DNA of 64,000 nucleotides from Hespellia stercorisuis DSM 15480 (GTDB taxonomy: Bacteria; Bacillota; Clostridia; Lachnospirales; Lachnospiraceae). The stretch covers positions 35,761-99,760 of the forward strand of contig NZ_FQZY01000012.1 in NCBI RefSeq assembly GCF_900142165.1, given 5' to 3'. The notes beneath the pieces are model-generated. The model did no database searches and was not told where the DNA came from. It worked only from the letters and a program-made list of their open reading frames with translations. Below, one piece after another: positions 17,503 to 25,790 of this stretch (positions are counted from its first letter, which is position 1; the number at the start of each line of letters is the position of its first letter). Both the position numbers and the translations under genes were made by a program.

Positions 17503-18600
17503 ATGAAACTGGGAATTGTGGGACTGCCAAATGTAGGAAAAAGTACACTGTTTAACTCACTTACCAAAGCGGGGGCGGAATCGGCGAACTATCCGTTCTG
17601 TACGATCGACCCGAACGTGGGCGTGGTGACGGTGCCGGACAAGCGTCTGGACGTTCTGGGAGAGATGTATCACACTAAGAAAATTGTACCGGCGGCAATT
17701 GAATTTGTTGATATTGCCGGATTGGTGAAGGGGGCATCCAAGGGCGAGGGACTCGGCAACCAGTTTCTGGCTAACATACGTGAGGTGGATGCAATCGTTC
17801 ATGTAGTCCGCTGTTTTGAGGACTCCAATATCGTGCATGTGGATGGAAATATTGACCCGCTGCGAGACATTGAGACTATCAATCTGGAATTGATCTTTTC
17901 GGACATCGAGATTCTGGAGAGAAGAATCTCAAAGGCTGCCAAGCTCTGCAGAAACGACAAGAAGGCTGCAAAAGAACTGGAATTTCTGAACAGAGTCAAG
18001 GCACATCTCGAGGAGAGCAAGCTGGCAAAGAGTTTTTCGACGGACGATGAGGAAGAACAGGAATGGCTCGACAGCTATAACCTGCTCACAATCAAACCGG
18101 TTATTTTCGCAGCCAATGTAGCGGAGGATGATCTGGCAGACGACGGAGCAGACAATGCAGGTGTCGCAAAAGTGCGTGCGTATGCAGCACAGGAGAACTG
18201 TGAAGTGTTCGTAGTGTGTGCACAGATCGAGCAGGAAATCGCAGAGCTCGATGATGATGAAAAGAAGATGTTTCTGGAGGATCTTGGTTTAGAAGAATCA
18301 GGATTGGAGAAACTGATTAAGGCAAGCTATCACATTCTCGGACTGATCAGCTATCTGACCGCGGGCGAGCCGGAGGTGCGCGCGTGGACGATCAAGAGAG
18401 GAACGAAGGCACCGCAGGCAGCCGGAAAGATTCATACGGATTTTGAGCGTGGATTTATCCGTGCGGAGATCGTAAGCTACGATGATCTGATGGCGTGCGG
18501 AACGCATGCGGCGGCGAAGGAAAAAGGACTGGTACGTCTGGAAGGAAAAGAATACGTGGTTCAGGACGGCGATATCATTCTCTTCCGCTTCAACGTATAA
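17503..18600 (+). CDS. ychF: Ribosome-associated P-loop ATPase YchF (OLA1 family)
   Basis: A 365-residue Obg-related protein that binds ribosomes and prefers ATP over GTP. The P-loop GLPNVGKST is at 7-15. The G4 position reads NVAE instead of NKxD, the feature behind the altered nucleotide preference. A coiled-coil insert (about 125-200) and the C-terminal TGS domain (from about residue 280, [15 protein letters not shown]) complete it. AGGAGGAAG precedes the start. It lies 46 bp after thiN and 15 bp before lgt. Confidence 0.95.
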   Translation: MKLGIVGLPNVGKSTLFNSLTKAGAESANYPFCTIDPNVGVVTVPDKRLDVLGEMYHTKKIVPAAIEFVDIAGLVKGASKGEGLGNQFLANIREVDAIVHVVRCFEDSNIVHVDGNIDPLRDIETINLELIFSDIEILERRISKAAKLCRNDKKAAKELEFLNRVKAHLEESKLAKSFSTDDEEEQEWLDSYNLLTIKPVIFAANVAEDDLADDGADNAGVAKVRAYAAQENCEVFVVCAQIEQEIAELDDDEKKMFLEDLGLEESGLEKLIKASYHILGLISYLTAGEPEVRAWTIKRGTKAPQAAGKIHTDFERGFIRAEIVSYDDLMACGTHAAAKEKGLVRLEGKEYVVQDGDIILFRFNV

Positions 18601-18615
18601 GCCGAAAGGAAGTAA

Positions 18616-19599
18616 ATGACCATGCATAGAATGATTAATTTTCCAAATCTCGGTATCCATCTGTCCAATGTGGGAAAGTCGATTTCAGTCTTTGGATTTG
18701 AGATTGCCTACTACGGGATGATTATCGGATGCGGGATGCTGCTTGGATTTTATATGGCATCCAGAGAAGCAAAAAGAACAAGACAGGATCCGGAGATGTA
18801 TTTTGATCTGGGAATCATTGGGATTATCTGTGGTATTATCGGTGCAAGAATCTATTATGTGATTTTTTCCTGGGATACGTACAAGGACGATCTTCTTTCC
18901 ATCTTCAATACGCGCGGAGGAGGGCTCGCAATCTACGGAGGGGTGATCGCAGCGGTGATCACGGTTCTGGTGTTTGCACATGTGAAAAAGCTCTCTGCAC
19001 CACAGCTGTTCGACACGGTCGCACCGTCACTGCTGGCAGGACAGATGATCGGCCGCTGGGGGAATTTCTTTAATCGGGAGGCCTTCGGGGAATATACGAA
19101 CAGCCTGTTTGCAATGCAGCTCCCGGTGGACGCGGTGAACAGTTCGAGTATCACGGAAAAGATGCGGGCTCATATTGAGAGTATTGATGGAGTCGCGTTT
19201 ATACAGGTGCATCCGACCTTCCTGTACGAGTCTCTCTGGTGCTTCGTGCTTCTGATGATTTTGTTCGCATACAGAAAGCACAAGAAGTATGAGGGTGAGA
19301 TTTTTCTGCTGTATCTGTTTGGATACGGCCTGGGAAGAGTGTGGATTGAGGGGCTTCGAACAGATCAGCTGAAGCTTCCGGGAATCGGTTTTCCGGTATC
19401 CCAGCTGTTGGCGGGACTGATCGTTGTCGTGACAGGGGCGATGCTGCTGTATTTACGGAACAATCATAAACGGATGCCCTACATGAGAGCACAGAAGACT
19501 TATGAGCAGATGCCGGCGACACCGCAGGGAACAAAGAAACCGAAAGCATCGGAGCGGATTTTTAAAAAACGGAAAAATGATACGAAATTAAATAAGTAG
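18616..19599 (+). CDS. lgt: Prolipoprotein diacylglyceryl transferase
   Basis: This inner-membrane enzyme attaches diacylglycerol from phosphatidylglycerol to the lipobox cysteine of prolipoproteins. About seven hydrophobic segments are visible, with the signature GRWGNFFNREAFGEYT near 146-161 and the conserved HPTFLYESLW and GLGRVWIEGLRTDQL segments. The C-terminus is an extended basic tail (KKRKNDTKLNK). The first ATG (18616) follows AAAGGAAG; a second ATG two codons on is possible. The OppA-type binding protein in this window is a likely client. A strong terminator follows. Confidence 0.95.
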   Translation: MTMHRMINFPNLGIHLSNVGKSISVFGFEIAYYGMIIGCGMLLGFYMASREAKRTRQDPEMYFDLGIIGIICGIIGARIYYVIFSWDTYKDDLLSIFNTRGGGLAIYGGVIAAVITVLVFAHVKKLSAPQLFDTVAPSLLAGQMIGRWGNFFNREAFGEYTNSLFAMQLPVDAVNSSSITEKMRAHIESIDGVAFIQVHPTFLYESLWCFVLLMILFAYRKHKKYEGEIFLLYLFGYGLGRVWIEGLRTDQLKLPGIGFPVSQLLAGLIVVVTGAMLLYLRNNHKRMPYMRAQKTYEQMPATPQGTKKPKASERIFKKRKNDTKLNK

Positions 19600-19642
19600 T
19601 ACACATTGGAAGAATAAAGAAATATAAAAAAGATATAAAAAA

Positions 19643-19687
19643 GCATCAATCTGCAGAGACTTATCTGTGCAGATTGATGCTTTTTTG
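19643..19687 (+). terminator. Rho-independent terminator after lgt
   Basis: A 13-bp perfect stem (GCATCAATCTGCA / TGCAGATTGATGC) with a 12-base loop is followed by TTTTTT. It closes the murE-lgt region and insulates nifJ. Confidence 0.93.
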
Positions 19688-19722
19688 TATGTGAAAAGGA
19701 ACAATTACTCGGCAAACTTCAC

Positions 19723-19751
19723 TAGACTTTTAGCCGCTGTCGGGATATAAT
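19723..19751 (+). promoter_or_regulatory. Promoter of nifJ
   Basis: TAGACT at 19723-19728 and a perfect TATAAT at 19746-19751, spaced 17 bp, lie about 57 bp before the start codon. Confidence 0.65.
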
Positions 19752-19808
19752 AGTAATGCATGTGAATAATTAAACTTTTACAATGTAAATCTAAGGAGGA
19801 ACAAGAAA

Positions 19809-22800
19809 ATGGCAAGAAAAATGAAGACCATGGACGGTAACCAGGCAGCGGCTCACGTATCGTATGCATACACAGAGGTTGCAGCAATTTACCCGATCAC
19901 ACCATCATCTGTTATGCCTGAGCACGTAGATGAATGGGCTACCGCAGGTAGAAAAAATATTTTTGGAGAAACTGTTCAAGTAACAGAAATGCAGTCTGAG
20001 GCAGGTGCAGCCGGAGCAGTACACGGTTCGCTGGCAGCAGGTGCAATGACAACAACATTTACGGCATCTCAGGGTTTACTCTTAATGATTCCAAACTTAT
20101 ATAAAGTAGCAGGTGAGCAATTACCAGGTGTATTCCAGGTATCTGCCCGTGCATTAGCAAGCCATGCATTGTCAATCTTTGGAGACCATACGGACGTTTA
20201 CGCCTGTCGTCAGACCGGTGCAGCTATGCTTTGTGAATCAAGCGTTCAGGAAGTTATGGATTTATCTCCGGTAGCGCATTGTGCAGCACTTACAGGAAAG
20301 ATTCCTTTCATCAACTTCTTCGACGGATTCAGAACATCTCACGAGATCCAGAAGATCGAGACATGGGATTACGAAGATTTAGCTGATCTGATGAATCTGG
20401 ACGAAGTAGAAGCATTCAGACAGAGCGCGCTGAATCCGAATCATCCATGTCAGATGGGATCTGCTCAGAACCCGGATATCTTCTTCCAGGCAAGAGAGGC
20501 TTGTAACCCATATTATGATGCAATGCCGGGAATCGTTCAGGACTACATGGACAAGGTAAACGCTAAGATCGGTACAGATTATAAATTATTCAACTACTAC
20601 GGAGCTGCGGATGCTGAGAAGGTTATCATCGCTATGGGTTCTGTATGTGACACCATCGACGAGACCATCGATTACATGATGGCAGCAGGCGAGAAGGTCG
20701 GCGTTGTCAAGGTTCGTCTGTTCAGACCTTTCTGTGCAAAGGCTTTGATCGATACAATTCCGGATACAGCAAAATTAATCAACGTATTGGATCGTTCCAA
20801 AGAGCCGGGAGCTCAGGGCGAACCATTATTCTTAGACGTTGTTTCTGCATTAAAGGGAACAAAATTCAACGATGTACAGATCAACTCCGGACGTTATGGT
20901 CTTGGATCAAAGGATACAACACCGGCGCAGATCGTTGCTGCATTTAACAACACAGAGAAAGAAAGATTCACAATCGGTATCAATGATGACGTGACACATC
21001 TTTCACTGGATGCAGGTGCTCCGCTCGTTACTACACCAGAGGGAACCATCAACTGTAAGTTCTGGGGACTTGGTGCAGATGGTACTGTTGGTGCCAACAA
21101 GAACTCGATCAAGATCATTGGTGATAACACAGACATGTATGCACAGGCTTACTTTGACTATGATTCAAAGAAATCCGGTGGTGTGACAATGTCTCACTTA
21201 CGTTTCGGTAAGAAACCAATCAAATCAACCTACCTGATCACAAAAGCAAACTTTGTTGCATGTCACAATCCATCCTATGTGAACAAATACAACATGGTTC
21301 AGGAACTGGTTGACGGTGGAACGTTCCTGCTGAACTGCCCATGGGATATGGAAGGAATCGAGAAACATCTTCCAGGACAGGTAAAAGCATTTATCGCGGA
21401 TCACAACATCAAATTCTACGTGATCGACGGTGTGAAGATCGGTATTGAGACCGGTATGGGACCGACACGTATCAACACGATCCTCCAGTCTGCATTCTTC
21501 AAGCTTGCAAACATCATCCCTGAGGAGAAAGCAAACGAGCTTATGAAGGCGGCTGCAAAAGCAACATATGGAAGAAAAGGTGATGATGTCGTAGCAAAGA
21601 ACTGGGCTGCTATCGATGCAGGTGCTCAGCAGATCGTAGAAGTAACAGTTCCGGATTCATGGAAATCGTGCGAGGACGAAGGTCTTGCTACAAAGACAGC
21701 TGAAGGCAGCAGAAAAGATGTTGTTGATTTCGTGAACAACATTCAGAGCAAGGTAAATGCACAGGAAGGTAACAAGCTTCCGGTATCTGCGTTTAACGAG
21801 TATGTTGATGGTAATACACCTTCTGGTTCTTCTGCATTTGAAAAACGTGGAATCGCTGTTAACATCCCAGTATGGAATGCTGAGAACTGTATTCAGTGTA
21901 ACCGTTGTGCATATGTCTGCCCACACGCAGTCATCCGTCCAGTAGCACTGACAGAGGATGAGGCGGCAAAGGTTCCAGAGGGAACACAGCTGAGCGATAT
22001 GATTGGAATGCCGGGAATGAAGTTTACAATGACAATCTCAGCACTTGACTGTACAGGCTGTGGATCTTGTGCAAATGTCTGCCCAGGCAAAAAAGGCGCT
22101 ACCGCACTTACAATGCAAAATGCAGCAGCAAACGAAGCAGTTCAGGCAGCTGAGCAGGCTACATTTGACTTCGGAACAGAGATTCCTGTAAAACCTGAAG
22201 TTGTTGCTAAATTCAAAGAGGCTACAGTCAAAGGTTCTCAGTTTAAACAGCCACTCCTTGAATTCTCAGGAGCATGTGCAGGTTGTGGTGAGACACCTTA
22301 CGCAAAATTAATTACACAGTTATTCGGTGACAGAATGTACATTGCCAACGCAACAGGTTGTTCATCAATCTGGGGTAACTCTTCACCGTCTACACCATAC
22401 ACAGTAAATACAAGAGGACAGGGACCGGCATGGGCAAACTCACTGTTCGAAGATAACGCAGAGTTCGGTTATGGTATGTTACTTGCTCAGAAAGCAATCA
22501 GAAACAGACTGAAAGCAAAAGTTGAAAAGCTTGCAGATGCGAAGAATGCAGATGTTGCAGCAGCAGCAAAAGAATACCTTGACACATTTAACAGTGGTGT
22601 TACAAACGGAGCAGCTACAGACAAATTGGTTGCAGCTGTAGAAGCTTGTGACTGTGACTGCGCAGAAAAGAAAGAACTTCTTTCTCAGAAAGACTTCCTC
22701 GCTAAGAAATCCCAGTGGATCTTCGGTGGTGATGGATGGGCTTACGATATCGGATTCGGCGGTGTTGACCACGTTCTCGCAAGTGGACAGGACATCAACA

Positions 22801-23366
22801 TCATGGTTTACGATACAGAAGTTTACTCTAACACAGGCGGACAGTCTTCAAAGGCTACACCGACAGGTGCTACCGCTCAGTTTGCGGCAGCTGGTAAAGA
22901 AGTGAAGAAGAAAGACCTTGCAAGCATCGCAATGAGCTACGGTTACGTATACGTTGCACAGATCGCTATGGGTGCTGACTACAATCAGACAGTCAAAGCA
23001 ATCGCAGAGGCAGAGGCTTATCCGGGACCATCATTGATCATCGCTTACGCTCCATGTATCAACCATGGTATCAAGAAGGGTATGGCAAAAGCCCAGACAG
23101 AAGAGCAGTTAGCAGTTGCTTCAGGATACTGGTTCAACTTCCGTTACAATCCAACATTGAAGGCAGAAGGAAAAGCAGCATTCTCATTAGACAGCAAAGC
23201 TCCGACAGAGAGTTATCAGGATTTCCTCGACGGAGAAGTTCGTTACAACGCATTAAAGAGAGCGAACCCGGAGAGAGCAGCTCAGCTGTTTGCTAAATCA
23301 GAAGCAGAAGCAAAAGAGAGATATGCATATCTGAATAAATTAATCACACTTTACGGCGCTGAGTAA
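19809..23366 (+). CDS. nifJ: Pyruvate:ferredoxin (flavodoxin) oxidoreductase
   Basis: A single-chain 1185-residue enzyme that splits pyruvate to acetyl-CoA and CO2 and reduces ferredoxin, the central energy step of anaerobic clostridia. Domain order is standard: N-terminal pyrimidine-binding domain (YPITPSSVMPE), CoA/transketolase-C region, ferredoxin insert with two 4Fe-4S motifs (CIQCNRCAYVCP near 694, CTGCGSCANVCP near 748), then the C-terminal TPP domain with GCGETPY and GDGWAYDIGFGG near 975. The long Cys-containing C-terminus matches oxygen-sensitive homologues. AAGGAGGAA precedes the start. Synonymous codon choice (GCA, ACA, GGT, CGT) differs from neighbours and suggests high expression. 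Confidence 0.97.
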   Translation: MARKMKTMDGNQAAAHVSYAYTEVAAIYPITPSSVMPEHVDEWATAGRKNIFGETVQVTEMQSEAGAAGAVHGSLAAGAMTTTFTASQGLLLMIPNLYKVAGEQLPGVFQVSARALASHALSIFGDHTDVYACRQTGAAMLCESSVQEVMDLSPVAHCAALTGKIPFINFFDGFRTSHEIQKIETWDYEDLADLMNLDEVEAFRQSALNPNHPCQMGSAQNPDIFFQAREACNPYYDAMPGIVQDYMDKVNAKIGTDYKLFNYYGAADAEKVIIAMGSVCDTIDETIDYMMAAGEKVGVVKVRLFRPFCAKALIDTIPDTAKLINVLDRSKEPGAQGEPLFLDVVSALKGTKFNDVQINSGRYGLGSKDTTPAQIVAAFNNTEKERFTIGINDDVTHLSLDAGAPLVTTPEGTINCKFWGLGADGTVGANKNSIKIIGDNTDMYAQAYFDYDSKKSGGVTMSHLRFGKKPIKSTYLITKANFVACHNPSYVNKYNMVQELVDGGTFLLNCPWDMEGIEKHLPGQVKAFIADHNIKFYVIDGVKIGIETGMGPTRINTILQSAFFKLANIIPEEKANELMKAAAKATYGRKGDDVVAKNWAAIDAGAQQIVEVTVPDSWKSCEDEGLATKTAEGSRKDVVDFVNNIQSKVNAQEGNKLPVSAFNEYVDGNTPSGSSAFEKRGIAVNIPVWNAENCIQCNRCAYVCPHAVIRPVALTEDEAAKVPEGTQLSDMIGMPGMKFTMTISALDCTGCGSCANVCPGKKGATALTMQNAAANEAVQAAEQATFDFGTEIPVKPEVVAKFKEATVKGSQFKQPLLEFSGACAGCGETPYAKLITQLFGDRMYIANATGCSSIWGNSSPSTPYTVNTRGQGPAWANSLFEDNAEFGYGMLLAQKAIRNRLKAKVEKLADAKNADVAAAAKEYLDTFNSGVTNGAATDKLVAAVEACDCDCAEKKELLSQKDFLAKKSQWIFGGDGWAYDIGFGGVDHVLASGQDINIMVYDTEVYSNTGGQSSKATPTGATAQFAAAGKEVKKKDLASIAMSYGYVYVAQIAMGADYNQTVKAIAEAEAYPGPSLIIAYAPCINHGIKKGMAKAQTEEQLAVASGYWFNFRYNPTLKAEGKAAFSLDSKAPTESYQDFLDGEVRYNALKRANPERAAQLFAKSEAEAKERYAYLNKLITLYGAE

Positions 23367-23391
23367 TCAACACGTAACAGAGATGATACAG

Positions 23392-23427
23392 AAAGTGGAC
23401 GGGATTTTATCCTGTCCACTTTTTTTA
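23392..23427 (+). terminator. Rho-independent terminator after nifJ
   Basis: An 11-bp stem (GTGGACGGGAT / ATCCTGTCCAC, one G-T pair) is followed by a run of eight T. It lies 25 bp after the nifJ stop. Confidence 0.92.
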
Positions 23428-23436
23428 GAAGGCAAT

Positions 23437-23531
23437 GCAATTGGGGACATAGCAAAAAGGCAATTGGGGACGTAGCAAAGTTGCAACTTTGCTACGTCCC
23501 CAATTAACTCTGGACCTGTCCCTTTTTGCAC
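23437..23531. repeat. GGGGACGTAG palindromic repeat, copy 1
   Basis: The core 23462-23505 is a perfect 44-bp palindrome (AATTGGGGACGTAGC...). It is flanked on the left by GGGGACATAGCAAAAAGG, a degenerate half copy, and on the right by GGACCTGTCCCTTTTTGCAC. The same organisation occurs at 34133-34215. No transposase is linked here. The look is that of REP-type palindromes mobilised in trans by Y1 (RAYT/IS200-like) transposases. Confidence 0.88.
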
Positions 23532-23558
23532 TTTCCGCCTGAGTTTTACCAAGGATTC

Positions 23559-24578
23559 TTACCGGGTAATGTACGTTCTCAGAAGACGGAAGGTATTCGC
23601 CACTCCGTCCATATGAGAGCGTTCGTAGTTGTGGGAGGCATATACGCCGGGGCCTACAAGGCCGTGGCGGATATCATAACCTGCACGCAGGGTTGCCTCT
23701 ACGTCGGAAATGTAATGTGGGTAGATGTCGATGGCGAAGTCCAGATTTTGCGATTTAGCAATTTCTGTTAAGGCGGTGATCAGATCATAGTTATACGGGC
23801 CGCCGGAATCCTTTGCGCAGATGGAAACCATGTGCTCTGTGCAGCCAAGGTCAGCACCGACGCAGCCCATGTCAACGGAAATCATTTCTCTGGTATCGGC
23901 GGGAATCACACATCCGCCGTGTCCGACCTCCTCGTATACCGTAAACAGCAGGGAAACCCGGCGGTTTAGTGAGAGTCCCTCTTCTTTTACGGCTTTGGCG
24001 AGACCGAGCAGGATAGCGGCTGAGAGCTTATCATCCAGAAAACGGCTCTTGATATAGCCGCTCTTCGTGATCACGGTGCGTGGATCCATAGCAATGATAT
24101 CTCCGGTCTGGATGCCGAGAGTCAAGGTCTCTTTTTTGGAAGAAACGTTTTCATCCAGAAGAATCTCCATGTGCTCTTCAGACTGCTCGATCTTCTCATC
24201 CGCCACGTGGGAAGACGGTTCGCTGTCTAAAACGACACCAGTGTAAACATGTCCGTCTCTGGTGTGAACGGTACAGTTTTCCCCGTCGGCGGTACGCCAC
24301 TGGTGCCCGCCCAGAGTTGTCGGACGAAGCCGCCCGTTGTCTTTGATGGAGCGGACCATGGCGCCAAGCGTGTCGATGTGCGCGGCCAGTACCAGTGGAT
24401 CACCGTCTCCCCCGATGGGGACCAGGACATTTCCTTTAATGGAGAGCTCCGGCTGGAATCCCATATCAGTGAATGTTTTTAACAAATAAGAAGCGGCCTC
24501 TTTCGTGAAACCGGACGGGCTTGGAATTGCGGTCAGTGCTCTTAACTGTTCCCCAATATAAGCAGTATAATTGTTCAT
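23559..24578 (-). CDS. M42 family metallopeptidase (glutamyl-aminopeptidase/FrvX-like)
   Basis: A 339-residue cytosolic dinuclear-metal aminopeptidase of the tetrahedral M42 family. Expected ligands and catalytic residues can be read in order: AAHIDTLG, FLDDKLSAAILLG, the YEEVGHGG glutamate pair, SVDMG, and a late SHNYERSH histidine. M42 enzymes trim short peptides inside the cell. The gene is transcribed away from the RpiR-type regulator, with the opp and tldD/E genes beyond it, so it probably digests imported peptides. Its control region holds a clear promoter and a palindrome. GAGGAACAT-type ribosome site precedes the start. Confidence 0.92.
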   Translation of the reverse strand: MNNYTAYIGEQLRALTAIPSPSGFTKEAASYLLKTFTDMGFQPELSIKGNVLVPIGGDGDPLVLAAHIDTLGAMVRSIKDNGRLRPTTLGGHQWRTADGENCTVHTRDGHVYTGVVLDSEPSSHVADEKIEQSEEHMEILLDENVSSKKETLTLGIQTGDIIAMDPRTVITKSGYIKSRFLDDKLSAAILLGLAKAVKEEGLSLNRRVSLLFTVYEEVGHGGCVIPADTREMISVDMGCVGADLGCTEHMVSICAKDSGGPYNYDLITALTEIAKSQNLDFAIDIYPHYISDVEATLRAGYDIRHGLVGPGVYASHNYERSHMDGVANTFRLLRTYITR

Positions 24579-24599
24579 GTGATGTTCCTCCTAATAAAA

Positions 24600-24615
24600 T
24601 ATAGTAAATACTATA
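24600..24615. promoter_or_regulatory. Candidate operator palindrome in the M42/RpiR divergent region
   Basis: A 16-bp palindrome TATAGTAAATACTATA lies at the expected transcript start of the M42 gene. The half site TATAGT recurs at 24683-24688 before the regulator gene, and a related palindrome TATAGTGCGTGCTATA lies before oppA (25702-25717). The shared frame TATAGT-4-RCTATA suggests one regulator, most simply the RpiR-type protein encoded between them. Confidence 0.6.
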
Positions 24616-24618
24616 GTT

Positions 24619-24647
24619 ATTCTAATATGATACGAAGAAAAATACAA
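24619..24647 (-). promoter_or_regulatory. Promoter of the M42 peptidase gene
   Basis: On the minus strand TTGTAT (24642-24647) and TAGAAT (24619-24624) are spaced 17 bp. The candidate operator begins four bases downstream, at the predicted start site. Confidence 0.6.
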
Positions 24648-24653
24648 TACACA

Positions 24654-24682
24654 TTGCAGAAATAATAAAATAATAGTATAAT
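24654..24682 (+). promoter_or_regulatory. Promoter of the RpiR-type regulator gene
   Basis: TTGCAG (24654-24659) and TATAAT (24677-24682) are spaced 17 bp; the start codon is 36 bp downstream. It is back to back with the M42 promoter. Confidence 0.65.
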
Positions 24683-24717
24683 TATAGTAAATGTTAAAGT
24701 TAGAGAGAGGAAATCGC

Positions 24718-25566
24718 ATGCAGATATTGGAGAGAATTGAAGAAATATACCCTAAATTGACGAAAAAGCAGAAGCAGATTGCCGATTACATGAAAGACCA
24801 TGCGGAGGACATGGCCTTTATCACGCTGAAAGAACTGAGTACAGAGGTGGGGATTACGGAAATTACGGTCCTGAATATGTGCAAGGCTCTTGGATATGAG
24901 AGCTTTAATGAAGTGAAATATGAATTTCGTAAGTACATCAATGCCAGCAGAGTCACATTTTATCAGGAAAATGACTATTACAATACCAAGGTTCCGGATT
25001 ATGAGCTGACGGAAAAAGAAAAACTGCTGGTGGATATCTGCCGGGAGGAGCGGGGCCTGATCGAGGAACTGGCGAGAAATTTTGACAGCAGGAGGATGCT
25101 TGAAGTGGCACAGCTCTTTTTTGAATATCCGAAAATCGTGCTGTGCGGACGTGGCATTTCTTATCTGATCTGTGAATGCATTGCGACATATCTCTCAGAG
25201 GCACAGATTCCCACGATGAAAGTAAATACGGAACTCAATGAAAGTGTCTATTCTGCCTTGCCTATGCTGGATAAGAAGACACTGGTGGTTGCAATCTCTT
25301 TCCCGGATTATTACTTTGTGACACAGAAGATGGCAGAGTTTGCAAAAAAGAAAAAGGCGAAGGTCCTCTGTATTACGGATTCGAAGGAGAGCAACATCGC
25401 GTGGATCGCGGATGAAGTGCTGACGGTATCCAGCACCACCCGGATGGCGCTCAACACCTTGTCAGCACCCATGGCACTGGCCAATCTGCTGGCGTCGGCG
25501 GTGAAAATCGCGTCGGAGCAGAGGCAGAGAAAGGGACATGTGGAAGGGTTTGATAAGCTGTTTTAA
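24718..25566 (+). CDS. RpiR/MurR-type transcriptional regulator (HTH_6 + SIS)
   Basis: A 282-residue regulator: an N-terminal RpiR helix-turn-helix (about 1-77, with LTKKQKQIADYMKDH and FITLKELSTEVGITEITVLNMCKALGY) joined to a C-terminal SIS sugar-phosphate domain (about 120-260, KIVLCGRGISYLI). RpiR family members usually sense phosphosugars such as MurNAc-6-phosphate. Here the neighbours are peptidases and a peptide transporter, so the ligand is open and could be a wall-derived phosphosugar. The ATG at 24718 follows GAGAGAGG; an upstream TTG or ATG lacks a site. Candidate operators flank it on both sides. Confidence 0.92.
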   Translation: MQILERIEEIYPKLTKKQKQIADYMKDHAEDMAFITLKELSTEVGITEITVLNMCKALGYESFNEVKYEFRKYINASRVTFYQENDYYNTKVPDYELTEKEKLLVDICREERGLIEELARNFDSRRMLEVAQLFFEYPKIVLCGRGISYLICECIATYLSEAQIPTMKVNTELNESVYSALPMLDKKTLVVAISFPDYYFVTQKMAEFAKKKKAKVLCITDSKESNIAWIADEVLTVSSTTRMALNTLSAPMALANLLASAVKIASEQRQRKGHVEGFDKLF

Positions 25567-25646
25567 AAGGTCTGCAGAGAGGCTTTTGTAGAATTGTCAC
25601 AAAAATATGGAAAAAGAACTTGAAATTAAGTGAACACTATAAGAAA

Positions 25647-25682
25647 AAATATGCGTTTTTTACAAAGATGCATATTTTTTTT
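25647..25682 (+). terminator. Terminator between the RpiR gene and oppA
   Basis: An AT-rich stem AAATATGC / GCATATTT with a 15-base loop is followed by TTTTTTTT. It is weaker in GC than the other terminators here. Confidence 0.65.
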
Positions 25683-25701
25683 ATATAATATAGCAATTTA
25701 T

Positions 25702-25717
25702 TATAGTGCGTGCTATA
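25702..25717. promoter_or_regulatory. Candidate RpiR-type operator before oppA
   Basis: Palindrome TATAGTGCGTGCTATA overlaps a TATAAT box at 25714-25719, so bound regulator could block RNA polymerase. It is related to the 24600-24615 palindrome. No convincing -35 element was seen for this TATAAT. Confidence 0.55.
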
Positions 25718-25790
25718 ATATCGATAGAAAATATAAAATACATGCACAAAGAGTCTTTAGGTATAGGGAAAGCGAAAAGGAGGACATATT

